Shown here in pieces: positions 9,045-17,476 of a DNA stretch of 64,000 bases. The stretch comes from TK10-74A sp965263065 (GTDB taxonomy: Bacteria > Chloroflexota > Dehalococcoidia > Bin125). Location: assembly GCA_965263065.1 (NCBI GenBank), contig CBDHGH010000003.1:310001-374000 (forward strand). The letters are read 5' to 3'. Each line of letters starts with the position of its first letter. The stretch's first letter is position 1. The notes beneath the pieces are model-generated. The model worked only from the letters and a program-made list of their open reading frames with translations, was not told the DNA's origin and did no database searches. The position numbers were made by a program, and so were the translations under genes.

Positions 9045-11417
9045 CTAGGCGAGCGTCGGGCGGATCCCCCAGTAGTTGAACTCGTCCTGCCGGGCGCCGT
9101 AGTTGATCCACTCGATGCTCTTCCGCGTGACGCCCACGTTCACCTGCTCGATGCCGAACAGGAACATCGCTTCCGAGTAGATCGCCACCTGGAGCGCGTT
9201 GATCGCCTGCGCGCGCTCTTCCGGATCGAACGCCGCGCGCGTCGCCTCGACGAGCGACTGGATGTTGGAGTCCGGGTCCGCCTTCGAATGCGAGATCGAG
9301 CCGTCATTGGAGATCCACGCGTTGATATTGCTGACCGGGTCCGGGTAGGTGTTGAAGAAGTAGTGGTGGAATCCGGCCGCCTCGTGGATACCGTCGTCGC
9401 CAATCGCCCCCAGGCGCGGCCGGAAGACGGCATGTTCGTCGGCCTGGAAGTCGGTCGTGATGCCGACCGCCTCCAGGTCCTGCGCGATGGCCAGTCCGCC
9501 CTCCACGATGCCGACGAAGCGGGACGCGTAGCCCCAGAAGGGCACGTGGAAGCCGTTCTCGTAGCCGGCCTCGGCCAGCAGGGCGCGCGCCTTGTCCGGG
9601 TCGTACTCCATGACCAGATCCGCCCGCTGTTGCTCCGTCAGGGCGCCGATGTTGGTCGCCGCGATGCCCATGTTGCGCCGCTCGAAGCCGCCGCGGGACT
9701 CGATGATCGCCTCCCAGTTGACGGCGTGGTTGACCGCCCGGCGCACGCGGATGTCCCGGAACGGGAACGTGCCGTCTTCCGCCGGCCGTTCCGTGTTGAA
9801 GACGATGTTCCAGTTGTCGGTGCCCGCGGCGAACAGCACGTCGAAGTCATCGCTGTCCTCGAAGGTGCTCGACAGGTCCCAGCCGAGGGACAGCGTCATG
9901 TCGGCCTCGTCGGCCTCCAGCATGGCCACGCGGCTCACCGGCTCCGGCCGCACGTACTGCTCCAGCCTCGCCATCCAGGGCTTGTGGACGCGGTGTGTCG
10001 ATCCGGCCTCCACGTGGTAGTCCTCGAAGCGCGTATGGAACGAGTGATCGTCCGGGGCGTGCGCTTCGAGCTGGAAGGGGCCGGTGCCGATCCCGAGGGT
10101 GGCCCACACCTCGTCGCCGACCTCCTCGATGATGTGCTTCGGCGTCATCCGCACTTCCGTCCCCATCACGGCGAACGCCGAGGCGTCCCGGTTCACCGGG
10201 ATGCGCACGGTGCGGGGGCCCTCGACGGTGACTTCATCCCGGATGGCGGAGACCATCCAGGTGTAGAGGGAGGTGGTGGTGCCGTCGTCGTTGTAGGGGG
10301 CAATGCCGGCCGTGCGATCGAGCGAGAACTTGACGTCCTCCGCGGTCAAGGGCGAGCCGTCATGGAACTGAATGCCCGGTTTGACGATGCAGATCCCCGC
10401 GGTGAAGTCTTCGACCCACTCGAAGGACGCCGAGGACTGCACGAACTCCTTCGAGTACTGGTCGAACTGCCCCAGGGTGTCATAGAGCGGCAGCAGGGCG
10501 GGGAAGGAAGCGGCTCCAATGGGGTCGAGGCCGCCCGTCGCGGTGTCGATGGCGATGCGCACCGTGGCGTTGAAGTCGGTCTCGCCCTCGACCGGCTGGG
10601 ACTCCTCCAGCACCATGGCGGCGCTCTCGGCGGCCTCCCCGGCGGCGGCGGCGGCCTCACTGGCCGCGTCGGCGGCCTCTTCGGCCGCCATGACAGCGGC
10701 CGCAGCGGTCTCGGCGGCGGCCTCGGCGACGGCCTCGGCGGTGGCGGCGGTCTCCTGGGCGGTGGCGGCGGCCTGCCCCGCGGCGGCGGACGCCTCCCCG
10801 GCCGCGGCGGCAGCCGCAGCGGCGGCCTCGGCGGCGTTGTCGATGGCGGCCTGGGCGGCGGCCGCGGTGGCGGTGCCGGCCTCGACGGCCGCGGCGACGT
10901 CGCGGGCGGCCTGGGCGGCGGCCTCGGCCGCCTCGGCGGCGGCGGCGGCGACAGCCGCGGCAGCCTGATCACCGGCCGCGGATGCGGCGGCGGCCGCGTC
11001 GGCGGCAGCCGCGGCGGCGGCTTCCGCGGCGGCGGCCGCGTTGGCGGCGTCCTCCGATTCGGCCGCCTCGGCGGCCAGGGCGGCGGCGGCCTCGGCGGCG
11101 CTGGCGGCCTGCGCGGCGGCTGCCGCCGCCGCGTCGACCGCGGACGTGTCGGCCGCGGCCGCGGAGGCGGCCTCGGCGGCGCTGGCGGCGCGGGACGCGG
11201 CCTCGGCGGCCTCACCCGCGGCGGCGGCCGCGGCGGACGCGTCGCCCGCCGCGGCGTCGATCGCGGACGTATCAACGGGCGCGGGCGCGTCGTCCTCCCC
11301 GCAGCCGACCAACGCGAGGCCGGCTACGCCAACGCCGGCTTTGGCGCTGGCTCCCAACATGGTGCGGCGCGAGATCTTCCGCTGTCGCAGACTCGTCCAA
11401 TAGTTCCGGTCGCTCAT
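9045..11417 (-). CDS. ABC transporter substrate-binding lipoprotein, family 5, with Ala-rich spacer (cassette 1)
   Basis: Solute-binding protein of a peptide-type ABC importer, 790 aa, much longer than the usual 500-600. Residues 15-39 form a Tat lipoprotein leader (SRRTMLGASAK..., lipobox LVGC with Cys39). Residues about 50-268 are an almost pure Ala/Glu/Ser/Asp segment expected to be one long helix. The SBP_bac_5 domain follows, with GICIVKPGIQFHDGSPLTAEDV and a later RRAVNHAVNWEAI segment, both typical of the family. Start chosen at ATG 11417 because it precedes the leader and has GAAGGGA upstream; the frame is open further upstream without supporting features. First gene of a probable six-gene run to 3816. 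Confidence 0.94.
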   Translation of the reverse strand: MSDRNYWTSLRQRKISRRTMLGASAKAGVGVAGLALVGCGEDDAPAPVDTSAIDAAAGDASAAAAAAGEAAEAASRAASAAEAASAAAADTSAVDAAAAAAAQAASAAEAAAALAAEAAESEDAANAAAAAEAAAAAAADAAAAASAAGDQAAAAVAAAAAEAAEAAAQAARDVAAAVEAGTATAAAAQAAIDNAAEAAAAAAAAAGEASAAAGQAAATAQETAATAEAVAEAAAETAAAAVMAAEEAADAASEAAAAAGEAAESAAMVLEESQPVEGETDFNATVRIAIDTATGGLDPIGAASFPALLPLYDTLGQFDQYSKEFVQSSASFEWVEDFTAGICIVKPGIQFHDGSPLTAEDVKFSLDRTAGIAPYNDDGTTTSLYTWMVSAIRDEVTVEGPRTVRIPVNRDASAFAVMGTEVRMTPKHIIEEVGDEVWATLGIGTGPFQLEAHAPDDHSFHTRFEDYHVEAGSTHRVHKPWMARLEQYVRPEPVSRVAMLEADEADMTLSLGWDLSSTFEDSDDFDVLFAAGTDNWNIVFNTERPAEDGTFPFRDIRVRRAVNHAVNWEAIIESRGGFERRNMGIAATNIGALTEQQRADLVMEYDPDKARALLAEAGYENGFHVPFWGYASRFVGIVEGGLAIAQDLEAVGITTDFQADEHAVFRPRLGAIGDDGIHEAAGFHHYFFNTYPDPVSNINAWISNDGSISHSKADPDSNIQSLVEATRAAFDPEERAQAINALQVAIYSEAMFLFGIEQVNVGVTRKSIEWINYGARQDEFNYWGIRPTLA

Positions 11418-11437
11418 CACATGTTCCCTTCTGGTTC

Positions 11438-11489
11438 CCGGCTGTCCCTTTGTGGGACCGCTCGGTGCGTGAGCGCCCCCAGTATGGCA
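11438..11489 (-). promoter_or_regulatory. promoter and leader shared with cassette 3
   Basis: Upstream of the cassette 1 binding-protein gene. On the minus strand an extended -10 (TGC-CATACT, 11489-11481) is followed by a leader with the inverted repeat GTCCC-ACAAA-GGGAC. The plus-strand block CCGGCTGTCCC...GTGGGACCGCTCGGTGC (from 11438), together with AGTATGnCACATT, is almost identical at 38534-38586 in front of the cassette 3 binding-protein gene. Conservation beyond the repeat arms suggests a regulator site or RNA leader. A second possible -10, TATAAT, lies at 11496-11491. Confidence 0.55.
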
Positions 11490-11504
11490 CATTATAGGAT
11501 TGCA

Positions 11505-11514
11505 CCCCCCCCCC
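11505..11514. repeat. homopolymer C10/G10 tract upstream of cassette 1
   Basis: Ten consecutive C on the plus strand. The tract lies between a TTTACA (minus, 11524-11519) and a TATAAT (11496-11491) that are 22 bases apart, and just upstream of the extended -10. Tracts of this length can slip during replication, so promoter spacing could vary; that is inference. Confidence 0.6.
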
Positions 11515-11647
11515 TTTATGTAAAGTAAGAAGGAAATTATGGGGTTATCCACCGAATTTCTCGGCTTCAGGCGCTGTGGTAACCCCCCCCTGTGTCACTC
11601 GTGGGGTTCCGGCGTGCGATCGCGCGGGGGAACCTGACCCGTCCGGT

Positions 11648-11693
11648 CCCCCCTCTCCAGCGCTTCAGCTGGAGAGGGGGCTAGGGGGTGAGG
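11648..11693. repeat. palindromic intergenic repeat (element C)
   Basis: CCCCCTCTCCAGC and GCTGGAGAGGGGG form a stem around a short loop, followed by the tail CTAGGGGGTGAGG. It is the same family as elements A and B. The right edge lies 8 bases before the first recognisable codon of the hicA remnant, so this copy replaced or abuts the lost 5' end of hicA. Confidence 0.9.
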
Positions 11694-11701
11694 TCGGGGC
11701 G

Positions 11702-11848
11702 GTGCGGACGCGGGGCAGCCATCGGCAGTTCCATCACCCGGAGAAGCTCGGAGCCGTCACGATCGCGGGTCGTCCCGGGAAGGAACTAGAGCAGTGGGTC
11801 TGGCGGAGTATCATGAGGCAGGCGGGCCTGAGGAGGGAAGACCGATGA
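11702..11848 (+). pseudogene. hicA: hicA toxin, 5'-truncated remnant
   Basis: Forty-eight codons matching the middle and end of HicA mRNA-interferase toxins: the catalytic-histidine motif GSHRQF, then HHPEKLGAVTIAGRPGKEL and the C-terminal WRSIMRQAGL. HicA normally starts with about 20 more residues (helix 1 and strand 1) before the GSH motif. Here that sequence is replaced by palindromic repeat C. The frame is open upstream through the repeat to a GTG at 11576, so a chimeric peptide could be made, but it would lack the normal fold. The stop overlaps the hicB start (ATGA), as in intact hicAB operons. Confidence 0.75.
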
Positions 11849-12189
11849 AGCTGACGTACGTCGTCGTCATTATGCAGACCCCGAACAACTACTGCGCCTA
11901 CGTGCCGGACGTGCCGGGCTGCGTGGGCGCCGCCGACACGCCGGAAGAGATGCAGGCCATGATCCGGGAGGCGCTCAGCTTCCACATTGAGGACCTGCTG
12001 GAGCAGGGCGAACCCCTCCCCGAACCGAAGATGTCCATCAAGGAAGCCATCGCCTGCCACAACGAGCCCATCCCCGAGGACGTCCTCGAGTCTTACGCTG
12101 AATACGGCGATGACACCCCCACCCTTTCGACGCGGTTCGAGTTCGTGGAGGTGGAGGTCCCGGCGCCGCACGCGGCGCGGGCGAGCTGA
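11845..12189 (+). CDS. hicB: HicB-family antitoxin
   Basis: Type II antitoxin HicB, 114 aa, which normally binds and inhibits HicA and represses its own operon. The partial RNase H-like domain is clear: MKLTYVVVIMQTPNNYCAYV, then VPDVPGCVGAADTPEEM and IREALSFHIEDLLEQGE. Residues after about 65 (PKMSIKEAIACHNEPIPEDV...) are a non-typical tail without an obvious DNA-binding motif. AGGAGGGA lies at 11831 before the ATG. Its partner hicA overlaps it by four bases but lacks its 5' end, so this is probably a solitary antitoxin left after toxin inactivation. Confidence 0.88.
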   Translation: MKLTYVVVIMQTPNNYCAYVPDVPGCVGAADTPEEMQAMIREALSFHIEDLLEQGEPLPEPKMSIKEAIACHNEPIPEDVLESYAEYGDDTPTLSTRFEFVEVEVPAPHAARAS

Positions 12190-12255
12190 ACCCGCCGATC
12201 GATCCGGCCCCGGAACCGCACGCCGTCATATCCGAAGTGAGGGGGTGCGGTCGGG

Positions 12256-12286
12256 TTGACCGGATCGGCGCGGTTTGCCCTAGACT
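12256..12286 (+). promoter_or_regulatory. possible promoter of the DUF1800 gene
   Basis: TTGACC (12256-12261) and TAGACT (12281-12286) are separated by 19 bases and lie about 70 bases before the start codon. The match is moderate and the spacing long, so this is tentative. Confidence 0.35.
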
Positions 12287-12354
12287 GCCCCCATGCGGCG
12301 GCGGGCTGGGACGCGCCGCCGGACTCGCTGAGCAGCACCGGCCGGAGGAGGAAT

Positions 12355-13761
12355 ATGTCGCACAGTGACGAGATCGCGCTGATGGCGCACCTCATGCGCC
12401 GCGCCGGCTTCGGCGCGGACCGCGACGAGTTGGAGCGGCTCGCCGATCAGGGCTACGAGGCGACCGTCGAGCAACTGGTCGATCCACCGGCGTCGGTCCC
12501 CCGCGCCGACGAAGAGGAGCTGCTGCGCTACATGCCGTCGCTGGGGACCGGGGGACCCGTCACGGACCCGGGGGCGGGCAACTGGCTGTACCACTTGGTG
12601 AACACGGGGCGCCCGCTCGAGGAGAAGATGGCGCTGTTCTGGCACCACGTCTTCGCCACCGGCAACTCGAAGGTCGACAACGACAACCACCTCATCACCC
12701 AGGTCGGGATGTTCCGCGAGCACGGCATGGGCAACTATCGCGACCTGCTGATCCGCATCGCCCAGAGCCCGGCGATGATCTACTGGCTGGACAACCAGGA
12801 GAACCACAAGCGCTCGCCGAACGAGAACTGGGGCCGGGAGTTGCTGGAGCTGTTCTCGCTGGGCGTGGGGCACTACACGGAGACGGACGTCTTCGAGTGC
12901 GCCCGCGCCTTCACCGGCTGGACGATTGGGGCCAAGATCCCCCGCCAGCCGCACCATCGCTTCTCCTGGTCCTACGAGTTCCGGCCCGAGGAGCACGACT
13001 ACGGCGAGAAGACCTTCCTGGGCCACACCGGCCCGTTCGACGGCGAAGACATCATCGACATCATCCTCCAGCAGCCCGCCTGCCCCCGCTTCATCGTGCG
13101 GCACCTGTACAACTTCTTCGTCGCCGACGAGGCGCAGGTGCCGGCCTGGTCGATCACGCCGCCACGCGATCCGGCGGCGATCGATCTGCTGGCGCAGACG
13201 TTCGTCGACTCGGGCTTCGAGCTCAAGCCGGTGCTGCGCGCGCTGTTCCTGTCGGACTTCTTCAAAGAGGCGCGGTTCGCGCGGGTCAAGAGCCCGGTGG
13301 AGGTGGTGGTCGGCACGCTGCGCCTGACCGGCGAGCTGGCCCGCCCCGATCCGCGCCTGCCGGCCGTCGCGCAGGAGTCGGCCTACATGGGCCAGAGCCT
13401 GCACAACCCGCCCAGCGTCGAGGGCTGGCAGACGGGCCGCGACTGGATCAACAGCGGCTCGGTGGTGAACCGGATCAACTTCGTCGCCAAGCACGTGGGC
13501 GACACCACGCTGCCCGGCGTCCAGCGGATCGTCGAGCGGGTGGCCGCCTCGAACGGGACGTCGCTGACGCCGGAGGCGCTGGTCGATGAGTGCGTGGATC
13601 TAATGGGGCCGCTGACGGTGTCCGAGGATACGCGCGCGGAGTTGGTCGCGCATGCCAGCGGCGATGGACCCGTCGCGGCCGACGGCAACGGCGCCCTCTC
13701 GCAGCGCGTCGGCGAGATGCTGTCGCTGATCGCCGCCACCCCCGAGTACCAGTTCGGCTAA
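12355..13761 (+). CDS. DUF1800 domain-containing protein
   Basis: DUF1800-family protein of unknown biochemical role, 468 aa. The N-terminal ALMAHLMRRAGFGADRDE, the central KMALFWHHVFATG segment, LDNQENHKRSPNENWGRELLEL and the later QSLHNPPSVEGWQTGRDW are family hallmarks. Start at ATG 12355, preceded by GGAGGAGGA. Genes of this family are commonly followed by a DUF1501 gene, as here (47 bases downstream), and the two are thought to work together. No signal peptide is visible. Confidence 0.9.
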   Translation: MSHSDEIALMAHLMRRAGFGADRDELERLADQGYEATVEQLVDPPASVPRADEEELLRYMPSLGTGGPVTDPGAGNWLYHLVNTGRPLEEKMALFWHHVFATGNSKVDNDNHLITQVGMFREHGMGNYRDLLIRIAQSPAMIYWLDNQENHKRSPNENWGRELLELFSLGVGHYTETDVFECARAFTGWTIGAKIPRQPHHRFSWSYEFRPEEHDYGEKTFLGHTGPFDGEDIIDIILQQPACPRFIVRHLYNFFVADEAQVPAWSITPPRDPAAIDLLAQTFVDSGFELKPVLRALFLSDFFKEARFARVKSPVEVVVGTLRLTGELARPDPRLPAVAQESAYMGQSLHNPPSVEGWQTGRDWINSGSVVNRINFVAKHVGDTTLPGVQRIVERVAASNGTSLTPEALVDECVDLMGPLTVSEDTRAELVAHASGDGPVAADGNGALSQRVGEMLSLIAATPEYQFG

Positions 13762-13808
13762 GCCCGGTCCGTCACGAGCGAGCGCCGGGAGTTGAGAGAG
13801 CAGCAGCC

Positions 13809-14960
13809 ATGACCACCGCAGCGAAACCCCCGGTCTTCGTCGTGCTCCAGCTGAGCGGCGGCAACGACTACATGAACTCGGTCGTCCCGTACGCCGACCC
13901 GCACTACTACGACAGCCGCAAGGGGACGCTGCGGGTCGGCGCGGAGGAGGTCCTCAAGATCGACGACGCGGTGGGGCTGCACCCGAAGATGGCGCCGCTC
14001 AAGGAGCTCTACGACCAGGGCGACATGGCGATCATCCACGGCGTCGGCTACCCGAACTCCCCGCGGTCGCACTTCCGGTCGATGGACATCTGGCACACCT
14101 GCGAGCCCGACAAGGTGGGCACAGAGGGCTGGGTGGCGCGCGCGATCCGGGATCTGGACCCGCAGGGCGAGAACCCGGTGACGGGCGTCAACATTGGGCT
14201 CAGCCTGCCGCGGGCGATGGTGCTGCCGGGGGTGTCGGTGGCGTCGGTCGCGGACCTCTCGACCTACGGGCTGCTGACCAGCATCGAGCAGGAGCAGCAG
14301 CGCACGAAGATGCTGCAGCGCTTCTCGACGATGTACGGGCGCGCGATCGGGACGGGCCCGGTGAACGCCTACCTGGGCCAGACGGGCCTCGACGCGCTGA
14401 GCGGCGCGGGCATCCTGAAGGGGGCGCTGGGCGACTACGCGTCGGAGGTCGAGTACGGGACCGACCCGATCGCGAAGGCGCTGCGCGACGTCGCAACGAT
14501 CCACACGGCGGAGGTCGGGACGCGGGTGTTCTACACGCAGCTCGCCGGCTTCGACACGCACGCCTCGCAGGCCCCGACCTTCGAGCGGCTGTGGACCGAG
14601 GTCTCGCGGGCGGTGACGGACTTCTGGGACGATCTGCGGGCGCACGACGCGGACGAGAACGTGGTCATGTTCGTCTTCTCCGAGTTCGGGCGCCGGGTGC
14701 GCGACAACGGCTCGGGCACCGACCACGGGGCCGGCGGGGGCTGCTTCGCGTTCGGGCCGTCGATCCGGGGCGGGCAGTACGGCCTCTACCCGGACACCCG
14801 GCCCGAGGCGCTGGATCAGGGCGACCTCGTCCCCAACCTGGACTTCCGCGGCGTCTACTCGACGATCCTGGAGGACTGGCTGGGGCTCGACCCGGTCCCG
14901 ATCGTCAACGGGCAGTTCGAGCAGCCGCGCTTCGTGGAACCCGCGGGCAGCGCGGCCTGA
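13809..14960 (+). CDS. DUF1501 domain-containing protein
   Basis: DUF1501-family protein (383 aa) of the alkaline-phosphatase-like superfamily. The N-terminal VVLQLSGGNDYMNSVVPY and the GFDTHASQAP and FSEFGRRVRDNGSGTDHGAG segments hold the likely metal-site residues of this group. DUF1501 proteins are often Tat-exported, but this one starts directly at the first strand with no leader, which suggests a cytoplasmic location or an unusual export route. The ATG lies 47 bases after DUF1800 and the NHL-repeat gene follows 38 bases later, so the three probably form one operon. Confidence 0.9.
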   Translation: MTTAAKPPVFVVLQLSGGNDYMNSVVPYADPHYYDSRKGTLRVGAEEVLKIDDAVGLHPKMAPLKELYDQGDMAIIHGVGYPNSPRSHFRSMDIWHTCEPDKVGTEGWVARAIRDLDPQGENPVTGVNIGLSLPRAMVLPGVSVASVADLSTYGLLTSIEQEQQRTKMLQRFSTMYGRAIGTGPVNAYLGQTGLDALSGAGILKGALGDYASEVEYGTDPIAKALRDVATIHTAEVGTRVFYTQLAGFDTHASQAPTFERLWTEVSRAVTDFWDDLRAHDADENVVMFVFSEFGRRVRDNGSGTDHGAGGGCFAFGPSIRGGQYGLYPDTRPEALDQGDLVPNLDFRGVYSTILEDWLGLDPVPIVNGQFEQPRFVEPAGSAA

Positions 14961-14998
14961 CCCCGCACCACGGCGGCGAGGCCGCAGGAGAGCGTGTG

Positions 14999-16006
14999 AT
15001 GCCAACCAAGACCGTCGCCGGGCGCACCTGGCACTTCAGCCATTCGATCGGCCATCACGTGGGAGCGGAGGGGTTCACGCACCCCGGGCCCGTGGCCTTC
15101 GCCCCCGGCGGCATCCTCTACGTGGCCGACACCGCGGCGGCGGAGGGCTACGGCCAGCCCCACGGCACGCCGAAGATCCACAAGTTCACGATCGACCACG
15201 ACTACCTCACCACGATCGGCGAGGGCGAGGTCGTCTGGCCCGAGGGGCTGGCGCTGGACCGCGACGGCAACCTCTACTGCAGCTCCGCCTGGGACAACGC
15301 CATCACGGCCTACACGCCGGAGGGTGAGCGGATCGGCCGCTGGGGCGAGGCCGGGTCGGGCGAGGGGCAGCTGAGCCGTCCCTCGGGCTTGGCCATCGAC
15401 GCCGACGACAACCTGCTGGTGGTGGACGGCCTCAACCATCGGGTGCAGAAGTTCAGCACCGACGGGCGCTTCCTCTCGACCTGGGGCGCGCCGGGCCACG
15501 ACGACGGCCAGCTCTGGAAGCCGTGGGGCATCACCATCGACCCGCAGGGCGACGTCTACGTGGCGGACTGGGGCAACGACCGCGTGCAGCAGTTCGCCCC
15601 CGACGGCGCGTTCCGCCGGCGCTTCGGGTCGCTGATCGACGACGGCGGGCAGTTGCACCGGCCGTCGGACGTGGCGGTCGACAGTGACGGTGACGTCTAC
15701 GTCGTCGATTGGGGCAACAACCGCGTCCAGGTCTACTACCCCGACGGCGACATCATCGCCGGCCTGTACGGCGACGCGCGCGGCTTCTCGAGGTCGGGGC
15801 AAGCGGTGATGGACGTCAACCCGGACTACGTGCGCGCCTTCGAGCGGGTGGACCCCGAGGTGATGATCACGCTGGGCCGCTTCGACCGGCCGCGCGGCAT
15901 CGCGATCGACGAGCAGGACCGGATCGTGGTCAGCGACTGCACGCGGGGCCGGCTGCAGGTGTACGTCAAGGACAAGGGCTACGTCGTCCCGCAGTTCAAC
16001 CTCTAG
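14999..16006 (+). CDS. NHL-repeat beta-propeller protein
   Basis: Protein of 335 aa built of NHL repeats, expected to fold as a six-bladed beta-propeller. Repeated blades are visible as LSRPSGLAIDADDNLLVVDG-NHRVQKF, LWKPWGITIDPQGDVYVADW-GNDRVQQF, LHRPSDVAVDSDGDVYVVDW-GNNRVQVY and FDRPRGIAIDEQDRIVVSD. The propeller usually binds ligands or proteins, and no catalytic residues can be assigned. The ATG has AGGAG upstream. The protein has no signal peptide. Last gene of the DUF1800/DUF1501 group. Confidence 0.88.
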   Translation: MPTKTVAGRTWHFSHSIGHHVGAEGFTHPGPVAFAPGGILYVADTAAAEGYGQPHGTPKIHKFTIDHDYLTTIGEGEVVWPEGLALDRDGNLYCSSAWDNAITAYTPEGERIGRWGEAGSGEGQLSRPSGLAIDADDNLLVVDGLNHRVQKFSTDGRFLSTWGAPGHDDGQLWKPWGITIDPQGDVYVADWGNDRVQQFAPDGAFRRRFGSLIDDGGQLHRPSDVAVDSDGDVYVVDWGNNRVQVYYPDGDIIAGLYGDARGFSRSGQAVMDVNPDYVRAFERVDPEVMITLGRFDRPRGIAIDEQDRIVVSDCTRGRLQVYVKDKGYVVPQFNL

Positions 16007-16073
16007 GCCGACCCGGGCATCTCCGTCCCGGCGCTGGGCATACGTGCCGCGAGCGGGCCGTTAGGCTCTGCGC

Positions 16074-17324
16074 ATGCCTGCGCGCATGCCCGCCCTGGAG
16101 TCGCCCGACTACCGGCTGCTGTTCTACGAGACGGTGCTGGGCGCGGCCGCGCGCTGGGCGCTGCTGCTCGGGCGGGGCTGGCTGGTCTTCGAGCTGACGG
16201 GCTCGACGGGGGCGGTGGGGATCGTCACGTTCGCGGGGATGGCGCCGTTCCTGTTCCTGGGGCCGATCGGCGGCGGGCTGGCGGACCGCATCGACCGGCG
16301 GCGGATGGCGATCGTGGCCGGGGCGATCGGCGCCGCCATCTCGGCCGTGCTGGGCGTGCTGGTCGTGACGGGCGTCGTCGAGACGTGGCAGGTCGTGCTG
16401 CTGGCGGTGCTGCAGGGGACATCGATGGCGATGGTCGCGCCCGCGCAAGAGGCGCTGATGCCCAGTCTGGTGCGGCGCGAGCATCTGCTCAACGCGATCA
16501 CGCTGGCCGGTCTGGCGCGGCACGGGTCGCGGGTCGCGGGGCCGCTGGCGGGCGGGGTCGTGCTGGCGACGCTGGGCCTGGGCTCCGTGTTCTTCCTCTC
16601 GGCCGGGCTGCTGACCTTGGCCGTCGTGCAGGTCTGGCGGATTCGCTGGCGGCCCCCGGCGGCCACATCGGCACAACCACCGGCGCGGTCGATCGGGCGG
16701 GACGTGGCGGACGGCATGGGCTACGCGTGGCGGGACCGCCGCGTGCGACTGATCCTCTCGCTGGTGGGGGCGCACTGCGGCCTGACGATGGCCTTCGATT
16801 CGCTGATGCCGCAGCTCGCGACCGACCTCGGCGGGGGCGCCACGACGTTCACGGCCATCACGGTGGGCGCCGGGGTCGGCGCGCTGGCGGGCACGCTGGC
16901 GCTGTCGCAGCTGCGGCAGGAAGCGTTGCGCGGGCCGGTGTTCGCCGCGGTGGGGCTGGGCAGCGGGCTGGCGATGATCATCCTGGGGCTGGCCCAGTCG
17001 CCGGCCGTGGCCGTGCTGGGCGCGGCGCTGGCCGGCGGCACGCAGGCGACCTACATGGCGATGTCGGCGACGTTCATCCAATCGGTCATCCCCGACCGGC
17101 TGCGGGGGCGCGTGATGTCGCTCTACCTGATGCTGGCCGCGGGCCACATGGCGTTCATGAACCTGGGCTTCGGCCTCATCGCGGACAGCGTGGGCGAGCG
17201 GGTGCTGCTGGTGGGACCCGGCGTGATCTGGGTGGGCCTCCTGCTGCTGGCCACGCTCGGCATGACCGACCTGCGCGGTCTGCTGCGTCGCGGCCAGTTC
17301 GTGCGGGCCGAGCTGCCGGCGTAG
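16074..17324 (+). CDS. MFS transporter (EntS/MFS_3-like)
   Basis: Major facilitator superfamily permease, 416 aa, with about 12 hydrophobic helices. The loop 2-3 motif is GGGLADRIDRRRM, and the second half has PDRLRGRVMSLYLM, as in EntS-like exporters of the MFS_3 group. The substrate cannot be predicted. ATG 16074 is used; ATG 16086 is an alternative, and neither has a strong ribosome site. It follows the NHL gene by 67 bases and is probably separately expressed. Confidence 0.88.
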   Translation: MPARMPALESPDYRLLFYETVLGAAARWALLLGRGWLVFELTGSTGAVGIVTFAGMAPFLFLGPIGGGLADRIDRRRMAIVAGAIGAAISAVLGVLVVTGVVETWQVVLLAVLQGTSMAMVAPAQEALMPSLVRREHLLNAITLAGLARHGSRVAGPLAGGVVLATLGLGSVFFLSAGLLTLAVVQVWRIRWRPPAATSAQPPARSIGRDVADGMGYAWRDRRVRLILSLVGAHCGLTMAFDSLMPQLATDLGGGATTFTAITVGAGVGALAGTLALSQLRQEALRGPVFAAVGLGSGLAMIILGLAQSPAVAVLGAALAGGTQATYMAMSATFIQSVIPDRLRGRVMSLYLMLAAGHMAFMNLGFGLIADSVGERVLLVGPGVIWVGLLLLATLGMTDLRGLLRRGQFVRAELPA

Positions 17325-17476
17325 GGGCTGCGAGGGGCTCTGCGGCCTGGCTTGCACTGCAACGTCGCCCGGCGGGCGCCTTAACACGTTCGTCACGCGT
17401 TGGTCATATCGACGCAAACTCGCCCGCGCTCCCCTGGATTCTGCCGCCGTAGGCTGGATCTGGAGGGGAGCAGCGT

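Noticed and set aside
9288..11528. Plus-strand frame coding a very Gly/Arg/Val-rich 746-residue protein
   Set aside because: It is the complement of the Ala-rich binding-protein gene; high GC removes stop codons. No start signal or known domain.
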